A stretch of 64,000 nt of DNA from Dietzia massiliensis (GCF_018390595.1 NZ_JAHBAV010000001.1:1-64000); one strand, 5' to 3'; shown: positions 10,171 to 20,195, counted from the stretch's first letter. Translations and numbers: made by a program. The notes: generated from the letters alone by a model not told the origin.

Positions 10171-10937
10171 TGACGGAGGCCTACTTCGAGCCGCTGGGAT
10201 CCGACGACGGCTGGGAGGTCTTCCGCGCGACCCCGCACACCGTCAGCGCCTGGGGCCCGGACCTGCAGCACGGAGCGCCGCCCTCGGCCATCCTCACCCG
10301 CGCCATGGAGCGCCTCGACGCCGGCGGCGACGCACGCATCGCCCGCGTGGCCGTCGATCTGCTGGGGCCCGTCCCGCTCGGTGAACTGCGGACCCGTGCC
10401 CGCGTGGCCCGACCGGGCCGCCGGATCCAGCTGCTCGAGTCGGAGCTCGTCGCCGGCGGACGGACCGTCGCGCGGGCGAGTGCGTGGCGACTCGCCACCG
10501 GCGACACCACCCACGTCGAGCAGGCGGCCGAGACGCCGCGCGTACTGCCGGACACCGATCACAACGGCGACTTCTTCACCCGCTGGACCAGCGGCTACAT
10601 CGACTCGCTCGAGATCCGCGGCGCCGAGGACGGCACCGTCTGGGCCCGGCCCACTCTGCCGCTGGTCGCCGGGGAGGAGCCGACGCCCGTCCAGCACGTG
10701 ATGTGCGTGGCCGACATCGCCAACGGGGTCGGCGCGGTCCTCGAGCCCGCCGAGTGGCGGTTCCTCAACACCGACCTCGTCACGCACCTGCACCGACCGC
10801 CCGTCGGACGCTGGATCGGCGTGGCCGCCCGGGCGTCGATCGGGCCGGACGGGGTCGGCGCGACCTCTGGGACGCTGTTCGACGAGAAGGGCGCGATCGG
10901 CGACACCCTGCAGGCGCTTCTCGTCGAGCCGGTCTGA
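10167..10937 (+). CDS. Thioesterase-like protein (TesB-type double hotdog)
   Basis: Probable acyl-CoA thioesterase, 256 residues, built as two hotdog halves: the first around GAPPSAILTRAMERLD and VAVDLLGPVPLGELR, the second around VMCVADIANGVGAVLEPAEWRFLNTDL. The architecture matches TesB-type enzymes of Actinobacteria; the substrate is unknown. The ATG at 10167 overlaps the upstream nuclease stop (ATGA) and is followed at once by a second ATG, so either may serve. An AGGACCGAGGAG stretch supplies the ribosome-binding site. A strong hairpin follows the gene. Confidence 0.75.
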   Translation: MMTEAYFEPLGSDDGWEVFRATPHTVSAWGPDLQHGAPPSAILTRAMERLDAGGDARIARVAVDLLGPVPLGELRTRARVARPGRRIQLLESELVAGGRTVARASAWRLATGDTTHVEQAAETPRVLPDTDHNGDFFTRWTSGYIDSLEIRGAEDGTVWARPTLPLVAGEEPTPVQHVMCVADIANGVGAVLEPAEWRFLNTDLVTHLHRPPVGRWIGVAARASIGPDGVGATSGTLFDEKGAIGDTLQALLVEPV

Positions 10938-10943
10938 ACGCCG

Positions 10944-10980
10944 CCGGCCGGCCCCGCACACGCAGCGCGGGGCCGGCCGG
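10944..10980. terminator. Bidirectional hairpin between thioesterase gene and hisG
   Basis: A perfect 14-bp inverted repeat (10944-10957 and 10967-10980) with a 9-base loop separates two convergent genes. There is no long T-run, as is usual in high-GC Actinobacteria. Confidence 0.8.
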
Positions 10981-11007
10981 ACCGGTTCTCGGGTACGCCG
11001 GGGCGGA

Positions 11008-11859
11008 TCAGCCCATGCGGCAGGAGCGGATGTCGGTGGCGATGATCGCCTTCGCCCCGGCCTCCGCCAACTCGTCCATGATCGCGTTGACCTTCTTCCG
11101 GGGGACCATCGAGCGCACCGCCACCCAGGCCGGGTCGGCCATCGGGGACATGGTCGGCGACTCGATCCCCGGCGTGATCGCCGACACGGAGTCGAAGATC
11201 TCCTTGGGGCAGTCGTAGTCCAGCATCATGTACTGCTGGGCGAAGACGACGCCCTGGAGCCGGGCCCGCATCCGCGCCACCGCCGGGGACGACACGGCGT
11301 CGGTGCGACCGATGAGCACTCCCGCCGAGTCGCACAGGACGTCTCCGAACGCCTCGAGGTCGTGCACCTTGAGCGTGCGACCCGATCCGACGACGTCGGC
11401 GATGCAGTCGGCCACCCCGAGCTGGATCGAGATCTCCACCGCCCCGTCGAGCCGGATCACCTCGGCCTCGATCCCGCGTTCGCGCAGATCGCGTCGGACG
11501 ATGTTGGGATAGGAGGTGGCGATCCGGGCGCCGGCGAGACGCTCGGTGGTCCACCCGGCACCGGCCGGGCCGGCGTAGCGGAACGTGGAGTGGCCGAAGC
11601 CCAGGTCGAGCAGTTCATCGACCTCGGCCATCGAGTCGGCGGCCAGGTCGCGGCCGGTGATCCCCAGTTCGAGGCGGCCCGACCCGACGTAGACGGCGAT
11701 GTCCTTGGGGCGGAGGAAGAAGAACTCGACGTCGTTCTCACGGTCGATGAGCGAGAGGTCCTTGCTCCCCTCGGGGCGGCGGCGGTAACCGGCCTCGGAG
11801 AGCATCTCGGAGGCGGATTCGGACAGGGCGCCCTTGTTGGGCACTGCGACGCGCAGCAT
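11008..11859 (-). CDS. hisG: ATP phosphoribosyltransferase HisG (long form)
   Basis: First enzyme of histidine synthesis: joins ATP and PRPP. The 283 residues contain the two-lobed catalytic domain ([20 protein letters not shown], and the PRPP loop [26 protein letters not shown]) and a C-terminal ACT-like domain (from about 215) for feedback inhibition by histidine. This length marks the long, HisZ-independent form, as in M. tuberculosis. It is downstream of hisE in the same direction and ends at the hairpin shared with the thioesterase gene. Confidence 0.97.
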   Translation of the reverse strand: MLRVAVPNKGALSESASEMLSEAGYRRRPEGSKDLSLIDRENDVEFFFLRPKDIAVYVGSGRLELGITGRDLAADSMAEVDELLDLGFGHSTFRYAGPAGAGWTTERLAGARIATSYPNIVRRDLRERGIEAEVIRLDGAVEISIQLGVADCIADVVGSGRTLKVHDLEAFGDVLCDSAGVLIGRTDAVSSPAVARMRARLQGVVFAQQYMMLDYDCPKEIFDSVSAITPGIESPTMSPMADPAWVAVRSMVPRKKVNAIMDELAEAGAKAIIATDIRSCRMG

Positions 11860-11909
11860 GATGGCGGCTCCGGAGGTTCGGTGCGTGCGGGTGGTGGGCG
11901 GGGCGGCGC

Positions 11910-12173
11910 CTACAGATGTCGGTAGACGTCCTCGAGGGTCAGTCCGCGCTTGAGCATCATGACCTGGGTCCAGTACATGAGCTGGGAGATCTCCTCCGCC
12001 AACTCCTCGTCCGACTGGTACTCGGCCGCGATCCAGACCTCTCCGGCCTCCTCGATGACCTTCTTGCCCAGATGGTGGACGCCCTTGTCGAACGCGGCGA
12101 CGGTGCCGGACCCCTCGGGGCGCGCGGTGATGCGCTCGGAGAGCTCGGCGAACAGGGAGTCGAAGGTCTTCAC
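11910..12173 (-). CDS. hisE: Phosphoribosyl-ATP pyrophosphohydrolase HisE
   Basis: Second step of histidine synthesis, hydrolysing PR-ATP to PR-AMP. The 87 residues form the MazG-like all-alpha fold with the metal-binding [15 protein letters not shown] and [15 protein letters not shown] segments. It is a stand-alone HisE, not a HisIE fusion. Start is the GTG at 12173, five bases after the HAD gene ends; an upstream in-frame extension lies within that gene and is not conserved. hisG follows after a 50-base gap. Confidence 0.95.
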   Translation of the reverse strand: MKTFDSLFAELSERITARPEGSGTVAAFDKGVHHLGKKVIEEAGEVWIAAEYQSDEELAEEISQLMYWTQVMMLKRGLTLEDVYRHL

Positions 12174-12178
12174 GCGGC

Positions 12179-12886
12179 CTATTGTCCCACAGCCGCGCCC
12201 ACGGGTGACCCCGAGGTGAGCGCGTGGAGCCCCGCGACGTCGACCCCCTCGAGCGTCGAGTGCGTGTGGGCCCCGGCGACGTCGGGCTGACCGTCGGTGG
12301 ACGGGATGTAGAGGACGCGGCACCCGGCCGCGACCGCCGCCGTGGCCCCGGTGACCGAGTCCTCGACCGCGACCGCCGACCCGGGCTCGACGCCCAGCTC
12401 AGCGCAGGCGAGCAGGTACGGGTCCGGCGCTGGTTTACCCTCGGCCACCATGCAGCCGGTCACGACCACATCGAACCGGGACCGGTCGATGAACTCAAGG
12501 GGCACCACGGCGACGTCGGCGGTCGTGTTGGTCACCAGGGCGACCGGGATCCCGGTCGCGGCGATGTCGGCCAGCAGTTCCTCGGCGCCCGGGCGCCACC
12601 GCATGTCCGTCCGCATGAGCTCCGTGACCCGGGAGTTGAGGCGGTGCGCGAGCCGGTCGAACTCCTCCCCCTCGATCCGGCGTCCGGTGTATTCGCCGAG
12701 GATCTCGAAGAACCCGTGCAGGGAGTTGCCCAGTGTCCGCTCGCGGGTCGCTTCGTCCAACGGCCGCCCCATGTGCTCGGCGAGTTCGAAGACGGCGATG
12801 TCCCACAGTCGTTCGGTGTCGACGAGGGTGCCGTCCATGTCGAGACACACGGCGGCCGGGAGCTGGGCGGGAGAGGTGCTGGTCAC
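12179..12886 (-). CDS. HAD-superfamily phosphatase
   Basis: Probable small-molecule phosphatase of HAD subfamily IA, 235 residues. Motif I is [12 protein letters not shown] (nucleophile Asp at about 16), the helical cap follows, motif II is VALVTNTT, motif III the lysine of [12 protein letters not shown], and motif [20 protein letters not shown]. Substrate unknown. It starts at a GTG and is directly upstream of hisE-hisG; a role beside histidine synthesis is possible, but adjacency alone does not show it. Confidence 0.85.
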   Translation of the reverse strand: MTSTSPAQLPAAVCLDMDGTLVDTERLWDIAVFELAEHMGRPLDEATRERTLGNSLHGFFEILGEYTGRRIEGEEFDRLAHRLNSRVTELMRTDMRWRPGAEELLADIAATGIPVALVTNTTADVAVVPLEFIDRSRFDVVVTGCMVAEGKPAPDPYLLACAELGVEPGSAVAVEDSVTGATAAVAAGCRVLYIPSTDGQPDVAGAHTHSTLEGVDVAGLHALTSGSPVGAAVGQ

Positions 12887-12994
12887 GGCCTACTGTCTAC
12901 CCGAACCGGGTGAACCGGGGGTGACGCGCGGCAGCCCGGCGGAGGCCCCGACCGATGGTGCCGCGGGGCAGCCCGCCGGCCGGCCCCGCTCTCG

Positions 12995-13519
12995 TCAGCA
13001 GTCCTGCGGCGGGACGATGAACCGTTCCGTGTGCGTCGCGGAGGCGAACGGCGCCACCGAGCCGGGTGCCGCCGTGGGCAGGGCGGATCTGCTGGCGGTG
13101 ATGGTGACCGCGACCCAGCCCCGACCGGTGTGCGTGGCACCGATCCCCACCTCGGGTCCTGTGGACTGCACGGTCTGCGTCCCCCGAGCGTCGGTGTCCA
13201 GGTTGTGCCACTCGACCGTCGCCGAGTTGAACGGGAAGAGGGTCGCGGAGAAGTCGAAGGATCCGATCGGCTGGTCGAGATCCCTCGCGTTGGCGGCGAT
13301 CGCCTGGTGGAATCTGTCATCGCCACCCCGCAGGCAGCTCGGGAAGACGCCGAAGCGGATCGTGTGCTCGCCACCCAACGGGTAGGGCATGCGGACGTCC
13401 CACGCGGGTGAGTCGTGCCACACCTGAGCGGAGGCCGCCGGGGCGGCGGCGACGGCCGCTCCCCCGGCGAGGACGACACCCGCCACTGCGAGGGCCGCGG
13501 ATCTGCGGATGCTGGGCAT
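12995..13519 (-). CDS. Secreted protein of unknown function
   Basis: A 174-residue protein with a Sec signal peptide: basic start MPSIRRS, hydrophobic core LAVAGVVLAGGAAVAAA and cleavage after ASA (about residue 31). The mature part is rich in Thr/Ser/Ala, with two cysteines (CLR near 61 and the last residue) that could form a disulfide bond. I do not recognise the family. The ATG at 13519 has an AAGGAGA ribosome-binding site; an upstream in-frame ATG at 13558 would add 13 unconvincing residues. Small beta-rich exported proteins of this type are common in Mycobacteriales. Confidence 0.7.
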   Translation of the reverse strand: MPSIRRSAALAVAGVVLAGGAAVAAAPAASAQVWHDSPAWDVRMPYPLGGEHTIRFGVFPSCLRGGDDRFHQAIAANARDLDQPIGSFDFSATLFPFNSATVEWHNLDTDARGTQTVQSTGPEVGIGATHTGRGWVAVTITASRSALPTAAPGSVAPFASATHTERFIVPPQDC

Positions 13520-13589
13520 GACGGTCTCCTTCAGCCGGATGAAGGTGATCTTCCCCAACCGGCATCCGGCCGAGCCTTCGTCCGACGGC

Positions 13590-16500
13590 TCAGACGTTGA
13601 AGTACTTCGCCTCCGGGTGGTACAGCACGAACGCGTCCGTCGACTGTTCCGGGTGCAGCTGCAACTCCTCGGACAGGATCACCCCGATGCGCTCGGGCTC
13701 GAGCAGGTCCACGACCACCTTGCGGGACTCCAGATCCGGGCAGGCACCGTAGCCGAAGCTGTAGCGGGCTCCCCGGTACTTGAGGTTGAAGTAGTCCTGG
13801 ATGCTGTCGGGGTCCTCGTCGGAGACCGATCCGTCGGGCAGCGTGAGCTCGTCGCGCACGCGTCGGTGCCAGAACTCCGCCAGCGCCTCCGTGAGCTGCA
13901 CCGACAATCCGTGTACCTCGAGGTAGTCCCGGTAGTTGTCACCTGCGAACAGCTCGTTGGCGAAGTCCGCGATCGGCGAGCCCATCGTCACCAGCTGGAA
14001 CGGCAGGACGTCCACGGTCCCCTCCGCCTCGCAGCGCTCGCGGGAGGCCACGAAGTCGGGGATCGCCAGGAAGCGGGAGCGCTGCTGGCGCGGGAAGGCG
14101 ATCTTGTGGAGCACCTCGGCGTCGGGGCGGGGCTCGGCCAGCACCCAGATCTCGTCGCCGACCGAGTACGCCGGGAAGTAGCCGTAGACCACGGCCGAGT
14201 GCGACAGGATGCCCTCGGTGGTGAGGCGGTCGATCCAGGCACGCATGCGCGGCCTTCCCTCGGTCTCCACCAGCTCGTCGTAGTCCGGCCCCTCCCCGCT
14301 GCGGGTGCCGCGCAGGCCCCACTGCCCGAAGTACAGCGCGCGCTCGTCCAGGTGCCCGAGGTAGTCGGCCACCGGGATGCCCTTGGCGATGCGGGTGCCC
14401 CAGAACGGCGGGGTCGCGATCGGCTGGTCCGCGGCGACGTCAGAGCGCTCGGGGATGACCACGGGCTCGGCCTCGGCCGCGCGCTTGGCCGCGATCCGCT
14501 CACTGCGGGCACGGCGCTCGCGCCGCTCGGCCGCCTTGGCTGCGGCCTCCGAGGACTGTGCCATCGGCACGCCAGTCCGCTTGGCCGTCATCACCTCGTC
14601 CATCAGCCGCAGGCCCTCGAATGCGTCACGCGCGTAGAACACGTCGCCCTGGTACATCTCGGCGAGGTCGACCTCGACGTAGGAGCGGGTCAGGGCCGCG
14701 CCGCCGAGCAGCACGGGGAACTCACCGGCAATGCCCTCGGAGTTGAGCTCGGCGAGGTTGTCCTTCATCACCACGGTGGACTTCACCAGCAGGCCGGACA
14801 TGCCGATCACGTCGGCCTTGTGCTCGCGGGCGGCGGAGATGATCTCCGATATCGGCTGCTTGATGCCGATGTTGACCACGTCGTAGCCGTTGTTGGACAA
14901 GATGATGTCCACGAGGTTCTTGCCGATGTCGTGCACGTCGCCCTTGACCGTGGCCAGGACGATCCGTCCCTTGCCGTCCTCGTCGCTCGCCTCCATGTGG
15001 GGCTCGAGGTGGGCGACCGCCGCCTTCATCGTCTCGGCGGACTGCAGGACGAACGGCAGCTGCATTTGACCGGAGCCGAACAGCTCACCGACCGTCTTCA
15101 TCCCGCCGAGCAGGTGCTCGTTGATGATCTCCAACGGGGGGATCTCCGCCATCGCGGCGTCGAGATCCTCTTCGAGTCCCTTGCGCTCGCCGTCGACGAT
15201 CCGCGCGGCCAGGCGCTCCATGAGCGGCATCGCCGCGAGCTCGGCGGCGCGGGCGTCCTTGGCTCCGGCCGCGGAGACGCCCTCGAAGAGCTCCATGAAC
15301 ACCTGCAGCGGGTCGTAGCCCTCGCGGCGACGGTCGTACACCAGGTCCAGGGCCACCTCCCGCTGGCGGTCGTCGATCTTGCTCATGGGCAGGATCTTGG
15401 AGCTGTGCGCGATCGCCGAATCGAGACCGGCCTGGACGCACTCGTGCAGGAACACCGAGTTGAGCACCTGGCGGGCGGCCGGGTTGAGGCCGAACGAGAT
15501 GTTCGACAGACCCAGCGTGGTGTGGATCCGCGGGTGGGCCTCGGTGAGCCGACGGATCGCCTCGATGGTCTCGATGCCGTCGCGGCGGACCTCCTCCTGC
15601 CCGGTCGAGATGGGGAAGGTCAGACAGTCGATGATGATGTCCTCCTCCGCCATCCCCCAGTTCCCGGTGAGGTCGGCGATGAGCCGCTCGGCGATCTCGA
15701 CCTTGCGGTCGGCGGTGCGGGCCTGGCCCTCCTCGTCGATCGTCAGGCCGACGACGGCCGCGCCGTGCCGGGACACCAGCCGCATGATCCGCTGGAACCG
15801 CGAGTCCGGCCCCGCGCCGTCCTCGTAGTTGACCGAGTTGACCGCGCAGCGACCGCCCAGCTTCTCCAGGCCCGCCCTGATGACCTCGGGCTCGGTCGAG
15901 TCGAGCATGATCGGCAGCGTCGAGGAGGTGGCCATCCGGCCGGCCAGCTCGGCCATGTCCCCGGAGCCGTCGCGGCCGACGTAGTCGACGCAGAGGTCGA
16001 CCATCTGGGCGCCGTCGCGCATCTGCTCCTTGGCGATGTCCATGCAGGTGTCCCAGTCGGAGGCCAGCATCGCCTCGCGGAACCGCTTGGAACCGTTGGC
16101 GTTGGTGCGCTCACCGATCATGATGATGCCGGCGTCCGCGCGCAGCGGCGTGGAGCTGTACAGCGAGGCGACCGCGTTGACCGGCTCGACCGTGCGCTCG
16201 GCCTTGCTCCGCGCGCTCACCTGCTCCTTGAGTCGGGTGATGTGCTCGGGCGTGGTGCCGCAGCACCCGCCGACCATCGAGAGCCCGAACTCGGAGACGA
16301 AGTCGGCCACCTGGGGCGCGAACTCCTCCGCACCCAGCGGGTAGACGGCGCCGTGCTCCCCCAGCTCGGGCAGGCCGGCGTTGGGCATGACCGACACCGG
16401 GATCTCGGCGTGCCGCGACAGGTAGCGCAGGTGCTCGACCATCTCGGCCGGCCCCGTGGCGCAGTTCAGGCCGATCATGTCGATGCCCAGCGGCTGCAGC

Positions 16501-17150
16501 GCGGTCAGTGCCGCGCCGATGTCCGAACCGAGCAGCATCGTGCCGGTCGTCTCGATGGTGACGTGCGAGATGATCGGCAACCGCCGCCCCGCGGCCGCCA
16601 TGCCGTCCTGACACCCGAGGACCGCGGCCTTGACCTGCAGCAGGTCCTGGCTCGTCTCGATCAGGTACGCGTCCGCTCCCCCGCGGGCCAGCCCCTCGGC
16701 GGCCTTGGAGTACGCGTCACGGATGTCCTCGAAGGTGGTCTGCCCCAGCGAGGGCAGTTTGGTCCCGGGCCCGAGCGAACCCAGCACCATCCGCGGGGTC
16801 CCGTCCTCGGACGGGCCCATCTCGTCGGCGACCCTGCGCGCGATCGCCGCACCCTTCTCGGCGAGCTCGCCGATCCGGTCGACGATGTCGTAGTCACCCA
16901 GGTTGGACAGGTTGCACCCGAAGGTGTTGGTCTCGACCAGGTCGGCTCCGGCCTCGAAGAACGCACGGTGGATCCCCTCCACCACGTCCGGCCGGGTCGC
17001 GTTGAGGATCTCGTTACAGCCCTCGAGACCCAGGAAGTCCTCGTCCACGTCGAGGTCGACAGCCTGAAGCATCGTGCCCATCGCCCCGTCACCGATCAGT
17101 ACTCGCCGACGGGCGGCGTCCAACAAGGGCGAATCGAAATCGACAGACAT
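13590..17150 (-). CDS. metH: Cobalamin-dependent methionine synthase MetH
   Basis: Transfers a methyl group from methyltetrahydrofolate via cobalamin to homocysteine. At 1186 residues it has all four modules. The homocysteine domain has zinc ligands C230, C296 and C297 (GLNCATG and GGCCG). The pterin domain begins at IGERTNANGSKRF. The cap and cobalamin domain have the base-off motif DVHDIGK (D738, H740). The SAM reactivation domain is C-terminal. No cobalamin riboswitch is seen: a -10 box 7 bases before the ATG suggests a leaderless mRNA. Together with mutAB this shows that the organism uses vitamin B12. Confidence 0.98.
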   Translation of the reverse strand: MSVDFDSPLLDAARRRVLIGDGAMGTMLQAVDLDVDEDFLGLEGCNEILNATRPDVVEGIHRAFFEAGADLVETNTFGCNLSNLGDYDIVDRIGELAEKGAAIARRVADEMGPSEDGTPRMVLGSLGPGTKLPSLGQTTFEDIRDAYSKAAEGLARGGADAYLIETSQDLLQVKAAVLGCQDGMAAAGRRLPIISHVTIETTGTMLLGSDIGAALTALQPLGIDMIGLNCATGPAEMVEHLRYLSRHAEIPVSVMPNAGLPELGEHGAVYPLGAEEFAPQVADFVSEFGLSMVGGCCGTTPEHITRLKEQVSARSKAERTVEPVNAVASLYSSTPLRADAGIIMIGERTNANGSKRFREAMLASDWDTCMDIAKEQMRDGAQMVDLCVDYVGRDGSGDMAELAGRMATSSTLPIMLDSTEPEVIRAGLEKLGGRCAVNSVNYEDGAGPDSRFQRIMRLVSRHGAAVVGLTIDEEGQARTADRKVEIAERLIADLTGNWGMAEEDIIIDCLTFPISTGQEEVRRDGIETIEAIRRLTEAHPRIHTTLGLSNISFGLNPAARQVLNSVFLHECVQAGLDSAIAHSSKILPMSKIDDRQREVALDLVYDRRREGYDPLQVFMELFEGVSAAGAKDARAAELAAMPLMERLAARIVDGERKGLEEDLDAAMAEIPPLEIINEHLLGGMKTVGELFGSGQMQLPFVLQSAETMKAAVAHLEPHMEASDEDGKGRIVLATVKGDVHDIGKNLVDIILSNNGYDVVNIGIKQPISEIISAAREHKADVIGMSGLLVKSTVVMKDNLAELNSEGIAGEFPVLLGGAALTRSYVEVDLAEMYQGDVFYARDAFEGLRLMDEVMTAKRTGVPMAQSSEAAAKAAERRERRARSERIAAKRAAEAEPVVIPERSDVAADQPIATPPFWGTRIAKGIPVADYLGHLDERALYFGQWGLRGTRSGEGPDYDELVETEGRPRMRAWIDRLTTEGILSHSAVVYGYFPAYSVGDEIWVLAEPRPDAEVLHKIAFPRQQRSRFLAIPDFVASRERCEAEGTVDVLPFQLVTMGSPIADFANELFAGDNYRDYLEVHGLSVQLTEALAEFWHRRVRDELTLPDGSVSDEDPDSIQDYFNLKYRGARYSFGYGACPDLESRKVVVDLLEPERIGVILSEELQLHPEQSTDAFVLYHPEAKYFNV

Positions 17151-17157
17151 GGGCCCC

Positions 17158-17163
17158 AGTGTA
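17158..17163 (-). promoter_or_regulatory. Leaderless-type -10 box (TACACT) of metH
   Basis: TACACT on the minus strand, 7 bases before the metH ATG. The 50-base gap to the divergent PAC2 gene holds a -10 box for each direction. Confidence 0.5.
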
Positions 17164-17188
17164 TGGGTGCCTCCGGATCGGAGGTACG

Positions 17189-17194
17189 TAGGCT
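17189..17194 (+). promoter_or_regulatory. Leaderless-type -10 box (TAGGCT) of the PAC2 gene
   Basis: TAGGCT, 6 bases before the ATG at 17201. Confidence 0.5.
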
Positions 17195-17200
17195 GTACTA

Positions 17201-18127
17201 ATGACTGTCGAATGGAGTCCCGACGGGCATCTCGATCTCGAGAACCCGGTGATGATCGTGGCCTTCGAGGGCTGGAACGACGCGGCGGACGTGGCGACCG
17301 GCACCATCGAACACCTCGCGCTCAACTGGGAGGCCCGCCAGATCGCCGAGGTCGGTGGTGACGAGTTCTTCGACTACCTCGAGCAGCGGCCCGTCGTCCG
17401 GTTCGCCGGCGGGGTCTCGCGCTCGGTGGAGTGGCCGCGCATCGTCGTCTCGGCGTGTCGGCCGGACGGCGTCGCCAACGACGTCCTGCTGGTGCGCGGG
17501 CCCGAGCCGGCCCTGAAGTGGCGGCGGTTCGCCTCCGAGTTCGTCGACCTCGTCGACACCCTGGGCGTCTCCCAGGTCGTGCTGCTGGGGGCCTACCTCG
17601 CCGACGTGCCGCACACCCGCCCGGTGCCCCTCACCGGCGCGGCGTTCAGCCGTCAGCGGATGACGACCATGGGCGTGGCCCCCTCGGACTACGAGGGGCC
17701 GACCGGGATGTCGGGCGTGCTGCAGCAGCTGCTCACCGAGGCCGGCGTGCCCACCCTGAGCCTGTTCGCGGGCGTGCCCCACTACGTGGCCTCCCCGCCC
17801 AACCCGCGCGGGACCGAGGCGATGTTGTCGTGGCTCGCCGAGAACCTCGGGATGGCCGTGCCGATGGACGCGCTCCGCGTCCAGGCCCGGACGTGGGCCG
17901 AGCGTGTCGACGCCGCGGCGAGCGAGGACGAGGACCTGCGCGACTACATCCGGTCCCTGGAGGACCGGCTGGACGAGGAGTCGGGGGTCACGCCGGGCGT
18001 GGACCCCGAGCCCGACCGCGGCCGCGCGTCCGGCGGGGAGGCGATGCCACTGGTCGACGGCGAGGCGATCGCCGCCGAGTTCGAGCGCTTCCTGCGGGGT
18101 GACCGGGACGAGCCCGACGCCGGCTGA
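17201..18127 (+). CDS. PAC2-family protein (Rv2125-like)
   Basis: Belongs to the PAC2 family, named after a eukaryotic proteasome-assembly chaperone; the function of the bacterial members is not established. The 308 residues begin LENPVMIVAFEGWNDAADVATGTIEHL, the family signature, and include GALLADVPHTRPVPLTG-like and GMSGVLQQLLTEAGVPTLSLFAGVPHY segments, then an acidic, disordered C-terminus. Syntenic with M. tuberculosis, next to metH and facing mshC. Its retention in a chromosome whose pup locus lacks proteasome genes argues that its job is not 20S assembly. Confidence 0.88.
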   Translation: MTVEWSPDGHLDLENPVMIVAFEGWNDAADVATGTIEHLALNWEARQIAEVGGDEFFDYLEQRPVVRFAGGVSRSVEWPRIVVSACRPDGVANDVLLVRGPEPALKWRRFASEFVDLVDTLGVSQVVLLGAYLADVPHTRPVPLTGAAFSRQRMTTMGVAPSDYEGPTGMSGVLQQLLTEAGVPTLSLFAGVPHYVASPPNPRGTEAMLSWLAENLGMAVPMDALRVQARTWAERVDAAASEDEDLRDYIRSLEDRLDEESGVTPGVDPEPDRGRASGGEAMPLVDGEAIAAEFERFLRGDRDEPDAG

Positions 18128-18135
18128 CCGGCGTC
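18116..18135. terminator. Short hairpin spanning the stops of PAC2 and mshC
   Basis: Perfect 8-bp stem (18116-18123 and 18128-18135) with a 4-base loop that contains the PAC2 stop codon, and its right arm runs into the mshC stop. Could terminate both convergent transcripts. Confidence 0.5.
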
Positions 18136-19387
18136 AGGCGGGGATCGTCGGGATCCCCATCAGGGCGTCCAGTGCGGTCGCGAGGCCGGCGCCGGCGGAC
18201 GGGTCGGAGTCGTCTCCGTCCAGCGTGGCGGACGCCCACGCGTCGACCACCGCGAGCGCTCCGGGCGTGTCGAGGTCGTCCGCGAGGCGCTCACGCAGCT
18301 CCGCGATCGCGGGTGCCGCGTCCGCGCCGACTCCGCGGGCGATGGCCCGGCACCACAGGTCGTACCGGGTGCGGGCCCGCTCGAGGAGGTCGTCGGACCA
18401 CGAGCGGTCGACACGGTAGTGCCCGGCGAACAGCCCGAGCCGGATGAGGGCGGGATCCACACCCTGCTCGCGCAGCGCCTGCACGCGCACGAGGTTGCCG
18501 AGCGACTTGCTCATCTTGACGCCGTCGAGGCCGATCATCGCGGCGTGCACGTAGAACCGGGCGAACGGTCGCCGGCCCGCCGCGGCCTCCGCGTGCGCGG
18601 CGGAGAACTCGTGGTGCGGGAACGCCAGGTCGCTGCCGCCGCCCTGGATGTCGAACTCCATCCCGAGCCGGTTGCGGGCGATCGCCGAACACTCGATGTG
18701 CCACCCCGGTCGGCCCGCCCCCCAGGGGGACGGCCACGACGGCTCGCCGGACCGTTCGACCCGCCACAGCAGGGCATCCAGCGGGTGTTCCTTGCCTGGC
18801 CGGTCCGGGTCGCCACCGCGCTCGGCGAACGCGACCGCCATCTCGTCGTCGTCGTACCCCGACTCGTATCCGAAGTCGGCGGTGGCTCTATGCCGGTAGT
18901 ACACGTCGGAGTAGCCGTCGACGTCCGGGTCGATCCGGTAGGCGTGGCCGCGGTCGAGCAGCTCGCCGACCATCTCCACCACCTCGTCGATCGTCTCGGT
19001 GGCCGCGACGTAGTCGCGCGGCGGTAGCACCCGCAGCGCCTCCATGTCCTCGCGGAACAGGTCGGTCTCCCGGTCCCCCAGCTCGCGCCAGTCGACCCCG
19101 TCACGCTCCGCGCGCTCGAACAGCGGGTCGTCGACGTCCGTGGTGTTCTGGACGTAGTGGACCTCGTGACCGGCGTCCAGCAGCTGCCGGTAGACGAGGT
19201 CGAACGTCAGGTAGGTCGCCGCGTGACCCAGGTGGGTGGTGTCGTAGGGGGTGATCCCGCAGACGTACATGCCCGCGACCGGGCCGGGCGCCACCTCGCG
19301 GACCTCACCCCCGGCCGTGTCGAACAACTTCAGGGGGACGCCGTCGCCGGGGACCGAGGGGACGACAGGCGAAGACCACGAGTGCAT
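18134..19387 (-). CDS. mshC: Cysteine:1D-myo-inosityl 2-amino-2-deoxy-glucopyranoside ligase MshC
   Basis: ATP-dependent ligase for mycothiol synthesis that joins cysteine to GlcN-inositol. The 417 residues resemble a truncated cysteinyl-tRNA synthetase: [17 protein letters not shown] with the zinc cysteine, [34 protein letters not shown], and the KMSKSLGN loop. It matches M. tuberculosis MshC along its whole length, including the diagnostic MHSW start and VVPSVPG. A TAGACT box 7 bases before the ATG supports this start. The gene shows that the organism makes mycothiol, the thiol of Actinobacteria. Confidence 0.96.
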   Translation of the reverse strand: MHSWSSPVVPSVPGDGVPLKLFDTAGGEVREVAPGPVAGMYVCGITPYDTTHLGHAATYLTFDLVYRQLLDAGHEVHYVQNTTDVDDPLFERAERDGVDWRELGDRETDLFREDMEALRVLPPRDYVAATETIDEVVEMVGELLDRGHAYRIDPDVDGYSDVYYRHRATADFGYESGYDDDEMAVAFAERGGDPDRPGKEHPLDALLWRVERSGEPSWPSPWGAGRPGWHIECSAIARNRLGMEFDIQGGGSDLAFPHHEFSAAHAEAAAGRRPFARFYVHAAMIGLDGVKMSKSLGNLVRVQALREQGVDPALIRLGLFAGHYRVDRSWSDDLLERARTRYDLWCRAIARGVGADAAPAIAELRERLADDLDTPGALAVVDAWASATLDGDDSDPSAGAGLATALDALMGIPTIPA

Positions 19388-19394
19388 GGGGCCG

Positions 19395-19400
19395 AGTCTA
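19395..19400 (-). promoter_or_regulatory. Leaderless-type -10 box (TAGACT) of mshC
   Basis: TAGACT on the minus strand, 7 bases before the mshC ATG at 19387. Confidence 0.5.
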
Positions 19401-19412
19401 GAGACCGCCCGG

Positions 19413-20195
19413 TCAGAAGAGCGGCCAGGGTAACGGGTAGCCCGGCCCCGGGAAGGGGAACGTCCGACTCGCCAGCAAGGTGTCGACACGCTCGCACAGC
19501 GCCGCGATCTCGGCGTCGGACAGTAGGTCGGAGAGGGTGCGCCGCAGCTCCCCACCCGCCTCCAGGCCGCGACGGACGAGCTCGAGGCCCTCGACCTCGT
19601 CACCGTCCAGGGGCTGGCCCGCCCACCCCCACAGGACGGTGCGCAGTTTGGGATCGGTGTGGAACGACAGACCGTGATCGATCGCCCACACCACCCCCGC
19701 GGCGTCGACCAGGACGTGCCCGCCCTTGCGGTCGGCGTTGTTCACCACGTGGTCGAACACCGCGATCCGGCGCAGCCGGCCGTCGGTGACGTGGGCGACC
19801 ACCACGTCCTCACCGCGGGAACCCTCGCCGCGCAGCACCACGGCACGGCCGTGCGGCACCGCGTCGGCCGGGTGGACGTCGACCGGGTCGTGACCGGGTG
19901 CGTGCTCGCGGTCGACCTTCTCGATCCACCGCTGCGCCATGCCCGGCCCGCCGGGGCCGTGAGCCGCGACCGTCTCCGGCACCAGTCCCCAGCCCGATGC
20001 CTCGGACACGGCGTAGGCGGCGATCTCCCGCGCCGCGAGACTGCCGTCGGGGAAGTCCATCAGCGGGCGCTCCCCCGCCGACGGCTTGTACACCCAGCTG
20101 TCGCCCCGCTCGTCGACGCAGTGGTAGACCGCGTTGCTGCCGGACGGGATCCGGGACAGGACGGTGAGCTCGGGGCCCGCCGGACGGTCGGTCAC
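19413..20195 (-). CDS. SCO1664-family protein (Rv2133c-like)
   Basis: Conserved actinobacterial protein of unknown function, 260 residues. It carries residues reminiscent of phosphoinositide 3/4-kinase-like or HipA-like catalytic cores: [15 protein letters not shown] (lysine), [17 protein letters not shown] (an HxxNNxDRxxxH-type loop) and [10 protein letters not shown] (Asp before Gly). That suggests a nucleotide-binding kinase-like fold, but no reaction is known. The GTG at 20195 overlaps the DUF3090 stop (GTGA), so the two proteins are co-translated, an arrangement conserved in Actinobacteria. Confidence 0.8.
   Translation of the reverse strand: MTDRPAGPELTVLSRIPSGSNAVYHCVDERGDSWVYKPSAGERPLMDFPDGSLAAREIAAYAVSEASGWGLVPETVAAHGPGGPGMAQRWIEKVDREHAPGHDPVDVHPADAVPHGRAVVLRGEGSRGEDVVVAHVTDGRLRRIAVFDHVVNNADRKGGHVLVDAAGVVWAIDHGLSFHTDPKLRTVLWGWAGQPLDGDEVEGLELVRRGLEAGGELRRTLSDLLSDAEIAALCERVDTLLASRTFPFPGPGYPLPWPLF

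Noticed and set aside
13519-13590. Cobalamin or SAM riboswitch near metH
   Set aside because: metH reads leftward from 17150 with no leader; no B12-box or SAM-I core was seen anywhere near it or near mutA.
13509-17201. Open frame of 1230 codons on the plus strand opposite metH
   Set aside because: Antisense shadow of metH caused by high GC; the product is low-complexity and rich in Leu, His, Gly and Arg, with no family motif.
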